64,000 bases of DNA from Trichuris trichiura. Its lineage: Eukaryota; Nematoda; Enoplea; Trichinellida; Trichuridae. The stretch covers positions 434,001 through 498,000 of the forward strand of contig JBAJFE010000041.1 in the NCBI GenBank assembly GCA_037903355.1. Direction: 5' to 3'. Shown here piece by piece: positions 25,212 to 37,900 of the stretch (positions are counted from its first letter, which is position 1; the number at the start of each line of letters is the position of its first letter). The notes under the pieces are model-generated. The model searched no databases and was not told where the DNA came from. It saw nothing but the letters and a program-made list of their open reading frames with translations. The position numbers were made by a program, and so were the translations under genes.

Positions 25212-27844
25212 CGTCAAAGTGGAGTAACTAATATACAGTGAAGTTGGAATTGTCGCTTCATGCGTTCAAATACGAATAGCGCCACGTTTCAGCTTGAGAA
25301 AAGAAGGTGAAAGGAGCAGATTCGGGCGAACGTATTTTTCGAATTAGACTTTGCAGATGGAAGTGCGTATAATCTAATGACTGCAACATGTACCATAAAG
25401 TTCATGTAATCCTTTTCATTCTCGCTAAATAACAAGTTTAATAAAAAAGATCAAGAATGCAAGCAAATTATTTGACTCCAACTGTAACTGAATCATGACG
25501 ACGGGAAGTGAATATAGGTGTCCTTCAGATCTAACTAGTCTCTAACGGGCATCTAAAACGCTAACAAAGGTTTAGAACAAGTAAATATAAGCTTATTGCC
25601 GCTTTGTTTCATTTTTAACATCATTGTCAGTTCTATAATTCTCCATGCGTAATGGTTTAATCCCAAAGAGTAAACTAAACAAGTTATAGGCATCGAACAT
25701 CAAATTATTCTGTCACTCTATCCTATTTCATAAGATTTAGGAAAGGAACAAACCATTTATTTGTCAAACGTTCAAAGAAGTACGATCGGGAGTTCACTAG
25801 AAAAACACTGAATTATAGAACAATGAGTGCTGCATATTCGTTTTGTTTTATTCAATCAAAAATGAAATAACGATTGTGGGTGTTTCAATAATACGAAAGG
25901 AAAAGACTGGACATCTATACAAGTCAACTATGCTACATGAAGACAAGAAAGTAAGAAGGGAAAGGACAGGCAGTAGCTGTTCTATCAAATTACTGCATTC
26001 TATGTGGCTGATTTCAGAAATGGCTTGCGTCAAATGCGCAACTCTTTCCAGCAAAAAACAATACAAGCGAAGAGGTAATTATAAACATATAGTAAATTAA
26101 CAGTGGTGGTACACAATTTTTAACAATAACGTGTCGTGCCTATCATCGTGCATCTACGGATAATCACTTACCAATTCTTGACAGATTACCTCAAGCATCT
26201 TTTTTATTTTGGTTATGATCAATTTTTTCAGGCTGCACTTTATAGCTTGTTAATAAACTATGCGTAATCTCTCGATTCCATTCCTCACTTAAGTTTCCTA
26301 TCTGAAAATGTTTATAGCTGAACAACGAAGCTGAAAGGTCTTCGTGCTAAGTTTCCAACGAAAAAGTTTGGAAAATGGGTGATCTGCCAAAATGATACCG
26401 TGAAAAGTGCGCGGTTTGGTCAAAAGAAAAATTATTGTCGCGAACGTTTTCTACGTGCACTCTATTCACTCAATATGTTCCCGATTGTCGATTACACAAC
26501 GTGATGGGCACAGAAGAGAAAAAAATACTCAACAAATGTTTATTCACGCTATAGTAAAGCAATACGCTTTTTCAATGCAAAAGTATTTTATTTCTCTTTG
26601 CAGGTTTCATGTTAAAAATTGATTTCAAATGTTCATTAATAGTTATGGAAAAAAACAAACAATACTATTTGTTATGGTATTTTCAATGCTGATAACGGTA
26701 CCCAACAGATCTTGAGTGCTCCATACTTGTCTCAAAGAATAAACTTTCTTGCAGAACTTGGTTGAATAAGCAGACAAAATATTGTAGGTTGCTGTACGAA
26801 GGTACGGATTTTCTTACACACGACGATGCGAATAACACGTTTTTCTTTTATTGCAATGATATATTACCTGAGTAACTTTTGTGATAGAACTATTTGCAGC
26901 GAATAGAATTCAAAGTAGCCTTTAGAAGAGGGCTCAGATGGCCTTTGGAACTATGGAAAAGAAAAGTGTTTCAGAGGGACTATTGCTGTTCGGCTTTCTT
27001 GCGCGAAGGAAATAAAATAAGTGAAATACAGATGATAATTTAGAATATTTACAAAAAGAAATGCTTACGACGCAGTTAAATTTCTGGTCGCAGAATACAG
27101 GCAGAAGGCGGATGAGAAGAATCGAAAAGATTGTCTTAGAGAATAGAAAAACATACATTTTCAGTACGAAAAATCATGTGACATGTTAAGATCTCATAGG
27201 ATACAACTAATAGGATTCTGAGAAGACATCTGCAAATGTCAATGCTCATAGTATGTTGGCTCGTCAAAACCCTTTCGCTATTTGAAAAGAAAGTACTGAA
27301 AGCAGATTTAGTTGTTCTTTTTCTGGAATGTCGGATGAAAATTTTGTGACCCCATTATGACCATTGATGAATTGCCAATTCATTGCTAGCATTTAAAATC
27401 CCAAGAAGAAAACGCAGGATGCAGAAACACGTAATCTCAAAGAGCGGTCAAATGACTTATGTAGACTTTTGCACTAGAAACGTTTCAGCTATAAATTGCT
27501 TGCACGCGAAAGGAATCATAACTAAGAGAGTATTTGGAATAAAACGGTAACGGTCAGTATTCTCTAATAACGCGAAGATAGTAAAGAGAAACAGTAAGAA
27601 AAAGGTGAGTCGAGAAGTGACTTTTCTGAAAGACGACGTAGCAGTGCACTGGAATAGCAATTTTTGCAACAGTTTTTTTGTTGAAAGACTCACCTTAATA
27701 GTTGAGAGCTATCATCTCGCGACTATTTTTTCTATTTGGAATTTGAAACACAATCTTCAAGAAATACTGCCATAGAGCTACATGCAATCTAAAGGTTAAA
27801 AGTTGTTTTCGTTCTATTTAAATAAATAGTTTTTTAGATCTTTT
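25212..27844. other. AT-rich spacer between the two palindrome clusters
   Basis: No recognisable transposase, polymerase or host gene on either strand. The longest frames (25843-26100, 27457-27693) are short and low in complexity. Confidence 0.5.
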
Positions 27845-28435
27845 ACGGCTTTTCCCGTTCTTATCTGTTTGGTACCAGTAATTCAAACGAAACAATTGTC
27901 CTACCAGGGGGTGGTTGAGCGATAATTAGGAAAAAATTGAACAAGACCAATACGCAACTTTATTTTTCAGAGCTTTCGAAGCTTTCGAAACGCTCTAGTT
28001 CCGTCGTCAGTGAGATGGAGGAGTCAAACGCTTGTAACGTCGAAACGTTGGAAGCGTCAAACCGGCAGAGGGCGAACCATCTTGACGCGCCGTCAAAACG
28101 TTGCAATGTCAAAACGGTGGAAGCGTCAAACCGGCAGACGGTGAACCATCTTGACGCGGCGTCAAAACGTTTTTCTGCGTCAAACATTTGTAAAGTCAGG
28201 CTGGCAGGCATCGATCCATTTTCACGCCGCGTCAAGGTTTACCTGAGAGACGTCCTGTAGCGATGTCGAACCGGTGCGTGTTAGATCTATCGCTGCTTCA
28301 AACCGTTAAATTTTACTATTTGCGAGTAAAGCAATTTTTTGCGCCACGTTAAGGTGAGAGTCCGCTTGAAAGCGAGGCAGTGCGCATTTGAACATGAAAC
28401 GGTTTCATCTTGACGCGACGTCATGCGTATAGGTT
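27845..28435. repeat. Right repeat cluster: inverted block A and tandem palindrome units
   Basis: 27845-27905 is the inverted partner of block A. From about 28045 a unit of ~65 bp occurs twice in tandem (GAAGCGTCAAACCGGCAGA ... GTCAAAACGTT). Each unit ends in a TTGACGC-type palindrome (28082-28096 and 28151-28165). Further versions stand at 28221-28235 and 28410-28423. The open frame at 27937-28260 is simply this repeat read in translation. Confidence 0.75.
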
Positions 28436-28610
28436 GTTGCAGATTCCAGTTCCTTTCCATTTATTTTCTACGTGCCAGTTGCCGGGATCTTAATATTCTT
28501 TACATTCAGCCTTTGCATTCTTCTCTCCAAGGCTCACGAATAGGCTCCCAACTTATTTTAAATTATCAACCAGTAAGGTGATGTCATCTTTATACTTTAA
28601 ATTATTAATA

Positions 28611-28960
28611 CAGTAAAACCCCCATAAGTTGACCACCCAAGGGACCCGGAATAACTGGTCAACATAGGGGATGGTCACCATAGAGAGGCTGTGGGTATAA
28701 ATGGCTCGGCTAAATAGATTGCAGTTGAATCACCGTAAGTCGTCCATTCAACAGACTGGTCAACTTACAGTGAACGAACTAGCATCGCGTCCATAAACCA
28801 CGTCACGGCTAAAACGGTCAACTTCTCACTTACGGAGATGGTTGATGTATAGAAGCTGTTCTAGTGCTTATTAACGTGCGGACAAATCGACTGGTCAAAA
28901 TTCGGTCAACTTAGGGAGGCGGTCAACATACAGAGGTGGTCAACTTCAGGGGTTCTACTG
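28611..28960. mobile_element. Tc1/mariner- or pogo-type MITE with TA target duplication
   Basis: The element begins CAGTAAAACCCCCATAAGTT and ends with the inverted form, GGTGGTCAACTTCAGGGG then TTCTACTG, flanked by TA on both sides (28609-28610, 28961-28962). CAGTA(G/A)AACCCC(N)TAAGTTGACCACC ends with TA duplications are typical of pogo/Tigger-like elements. Internal GGTCAAC motifs repeat many times (GGTCAACTTAGGGAGG, CGGTCAACATACAGAGG). The 350-bp length and lack of a frame make it non-autonomous. Confidence 0.88.
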
Positions 28961-28962
28961 TA

Positions 28963-31900
28963 GTAAAAATTCTTTGCTTGCTTCCGACTGAAGAAGGTAG
29001 CATAGTGTTCCCTTGGAAATATAGGGAGAAACTGTGAGAAAGCCTTTATAGTTATCGAAGGGGAAAAATATGAAAAATTAGTTTTGACCGCCGCTGCTCT
29101 ACGTCACATGAACTGTTATCACATTTCATTGGCTCCGAATACCGCAACCTTCATTCATAGCATGAAATAAGGATTTTCTTGTTATAGTATAAAGTTCGCG
29201 CGAGACAGAACCTACATCGTATCTGTAGTATATTGGGCCCTCGTTGCTCGCAGTTAACTTCATCCCGACTCTTCCGTGCTAAATCTTTACGCGTTTCGTC
29301 CAGTATCTTACAATCTGTCTTGTCATTTATTTATTATATGTAATGCTTCTTCAATATCGCATACTAAAACCAAAAACGGCGCACATGCTTTCTATGGGGC
29401 CAGCCGTCGCACACGTGACTGCTTAACACAGAAAAGGAACAAAGTAGGGTTCTGCTTCTCTGAACACTTGAAGATAGCGTCCCTTTCAATTACCTTAAGG
29501 TTGTATTAGTAAGTAGAATAAGTGCAAAGTGTTTGAAGTATAACCATACGCGGAAAGCGCGTTTATAAAAAAAAAGAGGATCCAAACGTATCCTTTTGTT
29601 TTCTTTTTCCTTATATGCGCTGTGCTAAGGCGGCAAAGCAAACTGAAAAACTGGAAGAGATAGGCAAATAGCAGAGAAGTAAGAAAGATTTTCATTGTTG
29701 CGCACAGTCTAAAAGGTAATACGGCTTTTGAAAAAATTTCCTCTGGCAAATCGGACTGTATTAATAAAGTTACAGCTGCAAAGATTTACAAAAACACTAC
29801 ATACATCGTACGTCACGTTCAGTCGAGATATTCCGGCGTTGTATTGAATCCGCGGATAACGAGGAATGGAAGCCTTCTAGGGTCAGTGCAGCTTTGAAAA
29901 CATATGTTTTCATCGTCAGGCTTGAGTGAAAGCGCTGAGCTGCCAACAACTCTTCCTTAGCTAATCTCCCATAGCTGTTTAATCACCCTTCCATTATCCT
30001 TATGCGACCGCGCAGTCACAGCTGTCCCAATAAGCTTTACCGAACGGTTTGCTACAATCGAGTCGCCTTCAACGTCAAGTAGTGATGCCGCCGAAAAATT
30101 CGGGAATACTTTTTCCCAAAGTTTATGCAACAACCGTAGCGCGTTTCCATTCAGCAGCGTATATTTTTCATTGCGTCTTCTCATTGAAGTACCGTTCTTC
30201 TTGTCAACTTTTGATTGTTTTTTCTAAAAAAAATTCTATTTACTCAGCTCGCTGCTGGCCAACGAGCAATACGCATTGAACGGTGTTCTTGGGAAACAGT
30301 TTTTTTTATTTGCCTACTGTTTATCTTTTGATTGGTCCCATATTGGGCAACTTCCTTTTGAGAGGTTGCGCGAGCTGTCACTCCGCTCCTCCGCGTTGAA
30401 GCACTTAAAGCGCGGCGCGCAATCCGCTAAAGCAAAGTGGGCAAAATGATGATGGCGCTCTTTTTGGTCGCCTGGAAAAGGGGTCAAAGCGGCGACGATA
30501 GGCGTGAACGCGATTGGAATTAAGATAAAAGAATTTCCAATGGCCACGTTCAGATTCGTTGAAATGCTAACTTATGGGCAATTAAAGCACGTTTATCTTT
30601 GAGCCGGCGGCCAGTGCGAACCTTTTTGTTCTTGCCTTTAGCCAATGATGACAAAATGCTAAGCTTAATCAGCGCCCCCCATCGACACAAACGCGCTATA
30701 TGCTCTTACCGACCAGCAATTTCAAAGTGAGTATGTTCACCCAGAGATGATAGCGGTGGACAGCGACAGCTCTGCTCCGGTAAGCTTGACTTTTCTAACG
30801 TTGTTCGATTCGTTCCCGCGCGCCAGCCAACCGTCCGAATGTGTAAGCAAAGCTAAGGTTTGATGAATGGCCACTGGGTTTTTGCATAGATTTTTCGTCG
30901 TTAATCATAGCATTATCTATTCCAAACTTCACTTTAGTCGTCACCGTTCGGAGCTGCATTGCTCGACGCCATCTTAACTTGCTGCACCCGCCGCTGGTTC
31001 ACTGATCCAACGGGGCGTCGTCGTCTTCTTTTTCTTGTTGTTAGCACCGCCATTCCGCTATGGGGCAAAATATTAGACGTACGAACAAAGGAAGATTACA
31101 ACGCTGCAGTTTGATGCAATGAAGCTTTATCCTTCAAAAGGCGAATCCCGCGCACTTTCCACGCGAGTTGCCCTCTTCATTGACGAAAACTTTTTAAACC
31201 TTACTGAATAACCACCAAGAAGAGAAAAGTGAATTAATTCAACGAGGCGTTAAGGCAGAAGCTCCTTGCTCATTTCACTTAGTCAATCATCAAGTTTGTC
31301 GTTCGCGCTAAATGCATCCTTGAAGAAGTGTATGCATTCATCTTGCTCGGCCGGACAGCTAAGCCATGTTAGTTTCATTTATTTTCGGCTAAACAATTAG
31401 CGCTTTTCTTGTTCGACAACACGGACGATCGCAAGTCGCCTTGCCTGCTTGGTGCTGTTGGATTTTTTCCCAAACTGCGTGACAAGGCGCAAAGGGAAAG
31501 TGAGATAGCTTTTTCAAAGATTCATTGGAACATTGCAACTTTTCGCGTCCCAAAGAAGCGTACTTCCCGCCTTTGATCCACAAAAAGGCTTTACGCGCAA
31601 CTGATAGGAAGTGCCATTTGAATATAGGCATTTACAATTTCTTCTTTTGATATTTCTCGCTCCCCCTTTATGGTAAATAATAGTAGTTACAATAAGGGAA
31701 GTAGCTATTGTTGTTGACTTGTCAAACTCATGCTGCTAAGCCATCTAAACGTCAATGAGCAACCCGGACGTGATAGGGAAATAAGTTTATTGCTTGCCGA
31801 CGAAACATTTTCCATAGAAGGCAACTTGGGGCAGCGTTATAACATTTGTATGCGCACTTTGTCGCTGCCTTCTTTTTTTCTCGATTGGATCATTAAGGGA

Positions 31901-34900
31901 ATAGGAATTAACGAAGAGGAGGGCATAAAGGCGGCAAAGTTGTAAAGTTAGCTTTGCAGCTTGTTGGAGCGCGAGCGACTGCACAACCTCTTGCCGGTGG
32001 TAGTTGAGGAAAACTTCTTTGCAACTTTCCAAACGAGAAAATGGAGACGTAACTTGTTACCGCGTCTAAAGCGCTTTGGTCATGGGACACTTTTAAAGCC
32101 CGATCGGGAAAAGAAAGCAATTCGCATGTTTGACTGTTGCGCCAAGCGCCAAAGGCTGCCGAATGCCTTTCGGCAAACATTTTGAAGCTAAGCTAAAGGG
32201 GTGCCCAGATGATGATGATGGCTCGAACTTTTGGTCTTCTTTTCGTACGGACAATATTTCAACTCACTTTACGGCCACTGGTGAGCTCTTCCAACGCCCA
32301 ACGGTTGTGTGCTATTCATACTGGTGTTAGCCAAGAGAATGCATCATTTTGTTTACCAGAGCAGTTGTGCGGCGGTAGCGATAGGGTACGGCTATTCAAA
32401 TGAGTCGCCAGCAATTTTTTCTTAGCGGCTGTTGCTTTATATGGCATTCAAAAACGACGTTGCTTAGTTCGTCTGTCTCATTTGGCGACAATACTCTTGA
32501 TGCCACCACCGCCCGGAAGCAAATTCATTAGTCATTGGGGAGTGGCCTATCTGGAATTTCAATGCTCGTCCTGGCGCACAGTTTTTTCTGCGGTGGCTGA
32601 AAGAACTTTACATGGAACTACGAAGGCTGTAAAGGCTACGCCTTTCATTGGCTACCGCCTTGCCCTATCTTCTCGCTTGTTGAATGGCCAACCGACCATC
32701 GCAAAAGGCTTCTTCAGATAAGTCCGAACTTTACGGATAGACCAACAGTGACGCATTCGATCTGTCTAACATTCATCGAAATTGAATGGCCAATCTTTGC
32801 CTAAATGCAGACAGTGCCTGCCTGATTCATGACGGCACACCAACCTTTTTTGTTCATAAGGGAGTGGTTAAACAGAAGACGCGTTTTCAAGCTGAAAGAA
32901 GGCGTTTTCTTTTGACAATTTTCTCATTAACCAAACGGAGACCTTTTCCAAATTTAAAGCATATTAGCATTGCATGCCTACAGTTTCCGCTGACGCGGCG
33001 GCAATGTTCTCAAACAACGGGGGTTCATGCCAACTGGCAACGCTGGCGTACTTTTTTTTTTTAAAAGCAAGTGAGCAATTGCCAACATTTTGCGATGCTA
33101 AATTGCAGCGGTTAAAAGCTGAGCTTGCAACCAGGTACCGCCACATATATAGAAATAATCCTCTCCGATGACAGTGGTGGGCGTTGCGACGTTCCTATGC
33201 AAATTTGTGTTGCGTTTTTGTTTTGAAAATCTGTCGTCACGAAACGCGCGGGTTGGCTGCTTGGTCAGGCTGCTAACGGACGGTTTCAAAAGCATCGAAA
33301 AGACGGGATTCCTGGGAGGATTCCGCTCCCATGCAATCCGACCAAACTGGATTAGCAAGTCTGGTGAAAATGGCGGTTACTTTTCACCTCTGCTTATTCA
33401 ACCGAACGCATGTTTGCTGTCAACCAATATTAAATAGAGCAATTCGCTGCGTAGGCAGATTTATTACCAAAACGCGTAGGATAGCTGGACCACGCAGCTG
33501 ACTGCGACTCCAAAAAGGCTGTAGTCGCTTTCCAGCTTAAAAGCTTAGTCCATTCGGGTCAGCATATTCATACGTGATAACAATTTTTGATTAGTGTACA
33601 CACCAATAGCAACGCAATTTTTTACGTCACTAATTGTTTGATAAGCAGCTATGCGAGTTGGCGTTCCGCAAATTCGATATATGCAAAATTTAAGTATATA
33701 CGCTTTGCAGTTGAAGTTGCGGAAAGGAAAAAGTACGCGTATAGGCGGAAGATTCACTTGGCGCGCATACTCTTCTCTCTTTACCCTTGCTGTTTGCAGA
33801 CGTCACCTGTTGAGTCAACGACCTTGAATATCTTTGCATTTTCTCCCAAAAGGTCATCAACTAACCGCTGTGTACAAAATGATGCTGGTTTGCTGTTGAA
33901 TCGAAAATGGGAGGCGCCGTTGGTTAAACAAAAGCAAAACGGGAAGCCAATACCAATACAATGCTTCCAGGCTGAACATATACATAAATAAATATGTGTG
34001 TGTGTAGATATATGCATATTCAAAACAATATAGCAACGGAGGGAGGAAAGAACAATTGGCCTTTTGCAATTAGCCGCTTTGGATTTCACGCCAATCGATG
34101 ACACTCACGGGAGGTGCTCGTTTTATAAAAGAAATATGGGGCGGCCGCGAATGCGTCTTTGCGCGCTGCCTGCTTTGTGGCCCATTGGACGCGGCGCGGT
34201 CTCCTTGCTTTTTCTCCGCTTCTTCCCGTATCTCTTCTCGGCAATAGGCGCTATTTGTGAAATAACAAGTCGCAAGAAGGAAGAAACAATGGGCCAAACA
34301 AACGTGCATTTCTGATCCAATGGAGGTGACGTACACTTTTGTCTTATTGGAAGGCTTAATTACTGTAAAATACTGTAATTGACTCAATATTGCTGACGGA
34401 CATCCCAGCAAGGGCGTACGGGATGGTCAACGCATTAATCATTCCACTTTAAAGTCCTTTGTTTGCGCTATTGCACGATCCGAGCTGCCGAAAGCGTCTG
34501 GGGCGAAAGCGAGCGAATACTTTCGAAAAATTTGCATTCCTAAATAATTTGCATGCGATCGAATTCGCTGGGGTGGCACAACAACATTTCTAGTCCGACA
34601 TAGTGTTCAGTGCAGTTCAAAACTTGAACGGATGACAGTTTCATGCAAGGTCGCTTTCCCAAAACGTTTGGCAAGTTGCAAGGCTTGTCCCGCTCACAGT
34701 CTGCGAAACAGTGCTGCTTCTTTCATGCGATTCCTATATATACATGTCAAATGAATCATACTTTTTCTTATCCTTAGTAACTGCGCGACTTCGATGTTGA
34801 ACAGGCGATAGTTTGGATAGCCTTTTTTGTCCGACAGCTTCTTAAGCGTCGCACGAATCGGAATGACACAGTTGTGACGGAAATTGAATATGCTAACAAT

Positions 34901-37900
34901 TACAAGTAATAATATGTGACACTGCATTTTATCGGATAGTCCACTTACTTAATTACAACGTAGCTACGGAGCGTTCGCTTTCCAAAGTGGACTCTGCGAA
35001 GGAGCTTTTTTTGGTGCTTTTCAAAAAAGGGTCTTATATGTACGAAGAGGGAGATGTTGGTAGCAGCCATTGATTGTAACAGCAGCGCGTTAAAAAATGT
35101 TTAAAATAAAAGCACGGCTTTCGTGGTCTTCTGTCAAAGCCCTCGTTGTCCCCGGGAAGCGTTGACGAAGCGAACCGATCAGGCGCTTACGGCAATGCCG
35201 GTTGGGAAAAGACGACTGCCACGCCAGCTGTGATGTAGCCGCTCTCGGCGGAACTCTCCTTTGATCTAAGCCGGTCATTATTGACTTCCATTGCGTTATA
35301 CAAATAATGAAACTGAGTGCAGCGAATTTAATATTTGCGCTTGCTGGAGAACATGCTTGTACGCGCTTAGCGTCAAGTGCTACCGCTTCAGCGGCGGAGC
35401 ACAAAGACTATGCGAAGCGCGCGAACGCCCAAAGGCGGCGACCCGTACCATAGCAGCAGCTACGGTTGGTCAAATGAAATTCCGCTACTCTAAGGAAATA
35501 ATATGCTTGACGTAAGACTTGCTTGACGCCTTGCTCAAATAGGCGTAGTATATTCCCATTGCTTTGCGGCAAGAAAAAAACAGCATCCAGTTTGTAAATA
35601 CGCGCGCCGCATAGCTCAGCGATGGTTAACTCGTCAAAATGTGAAATTAAAACTTCGGCTTTACGTGTCTGTTCACAAAATTGACCAGCGTTGTTGATCG
35701 TTTCAAAAAACCGGAATGATCAACAACAGCTTACGCCCCGCTTAGGGTGACGTAGGAAGAATTGCGTACCTTCGGAAAACAAAAACTAAAACGAAGCTAA
35801 ACGGCGCGACGAGATCAACCGCGTAGGATTTTGGCAATTTTATAATAGAAAATAGATTTATGCAAAGTTGAAATGCCTTTTAAGGCGGATATTCGACCAC
35901 GCGTGTATTCACCCTACCGTCGTCATCTTAGCTTAGGCCAATGGTGATGACGTGGGAAATACCACTTCGACTTGTTGTCATTAGTAGTGCGTAGGAAATT
36001 TTCAACATCATACATACAATAAAACAAAAAAATAATACAATTATTAAAGCTTCCAATCATCAAGCGACGCTGCTCATGTTGGCTTGACTAAACGGGAGGG
36101 TACAAATCCCTTGTTTTTGTTGCTCTTTGGTAAATAGTTTGTCAAGTACGTTAGCCAGGCAACCGTATGCGCCTACTGGTTGTCGTCATTTCATAAGAAG
36201 CCGATAGCCGCCGGGCGTGGTTTTAGGCGTTTGCGTGCGACAACCCCCGTCTTGGGTGCATTTAAAGCGATCGTCGCCCGTCGCCGTCCTTGACGACCTC
36301 TTTTGTGGCAGGCCGTTCGCGATAATAGTGAAGGCGATGGCCAGCGATGTTTCATTATTTTGCCGGTGAGATTCACTCGTAAAACTGTTTTTAGAACGCT
36401 TCGTGTCGCTTTGTGTCATTCCGTCTATTCAGCTTCTTGTGCCCCGCTCAGGTGATCTTTTCTCGGCTGGAACATAACAATTTCTCTTTTTGATCGCTGT
36501 CCTAATGCAATGACAATCCCGATGATATCGCCGCTAAGTACGGGCATTTTTGCTCGTTGGTCAGCCGGCTGAAAGCATTGCATTGCCGCCGTCGTCGCGG
36601 GATCATCGCAACACCTATGGACACCTTTGTTTTTCAGCAACCAGAGCTAATGTGCACATCGGTAGAGAACGATAGGGTGAGCATTGTTCACTTGTGTCTG
36701 TCCTGCGTGTTAGGTTAAAAATGTTAAAACATTTCCCTGGTGCGCCCTTGATTGGCTGCTCGTTTCCTCGCGGCGTTGTCCTTTGAAAGCAAGGCGACTT
36801 AAGAAGTGCGATCAATGCTCGGTCAAGCCTTTATTTGGCAAAGAAAACCGCTAAGCAGTTTTTAAATGGTCTTCCGTACGGACAAGGCCGACATGGGGCT
36901 GCGAATAATTTCAGCCCGCTTTTAAGGCAAAGAAAGCCGGCTGAGCATCGCGTGAACGTTTGGCAAGATTGAAAGCGGCAAAGTTAAGGGCCCAAAAGCC
37001 TCCAGCGTCTCCTAAGAGCAACTTTCCCGCTCGCATTGTCATTGTGCAAGTGGGCATTCAATCAAAGTGGCACCCTTTAAATGCCCCATCGTTCTAAAGA
37101 CCATGGTCGCTCGGTGGGCATAACCGGGCGGGTATACTTTTCGTCAGGGAAGTCACAAAAGAAGAAAAGTGGCTATCGATTGCACTTCCGTTCCCTTTCG
37201 ACTATACATTATGGGCAAAAGTTGAAGCGGCAATGTTTGTGCCGGATAGCCTTTCTGTCGCGCCGCACAGGAGCCGGCTGGCAAAATTAGATTTAAGCAA
37301 AGCGGATGTCGGCCATGGTTGGCGCAACAAAAGCTTTTGCAATTCTTTTCAAGAGGCCGATCGATCAAAGGCTCACTTGAAGTATTGTATCAGCTGTTTA
37401 GTTGCTCAATTGGTGGGTAGCAGCGCGCGGCAGATCTCTTTTCGGGTTCAACTTGCCCCCAGTATCCCAAAGGCGCGTGTCATTGCTGCTTGAGCGGCGA
37501 TGCTCTACGAATTGGCCCTCCCATGCTCAATAATTTTTCCGCGTACTCATTGCAGTCCACTTTTTACAATCGCTGTCGCTCGCGGAGAAGGCGTTTTAGA
37601 ACTTTGCCTGCCGCGCTTTCCGCTCTCTCTCTCTCTCTCAATCTCCAACTCGGTTGTTGTCAACAAACAAGCCTCTCTCAGTCGGCTAGTCGACCTGCAC
37701 TTTAAAATGCGGCGAGTTAAAATGTTGCCAACACGTACTACGTCTCAATTCTCTCGCATGACCGCCGCCGCTGCCGCCAACGCTGCTTCCCGCCAGCCGC
37801 TCAACATAGCGCCACCATTGAAGAAAAATTTTTCAATTTGCATATTCATCGTCCACTTCGATCTTGAATAAAACTTGAACTTTCTAAAGTCATCCATTTC

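Noticed and set aside
27937..28260. 107-codon frame with repeated ETLEASNRQ / KTVEASNRQ
   Set aside because: The repetition comes from the tandem palindromic DNA units; no protein family is recognisable.
35606..35640. tRNA-like GCATAGCTCAGCGATGGTTA
   Set aside because: No matching T-arm or acceptor stem within tRNA distance.
35690..35727. Short inverted repeat GTTGTTGATC / GATCAACAAC
   Set aside because: Ten-base arms with an 18-base loop are expected by chance in 64 kb.
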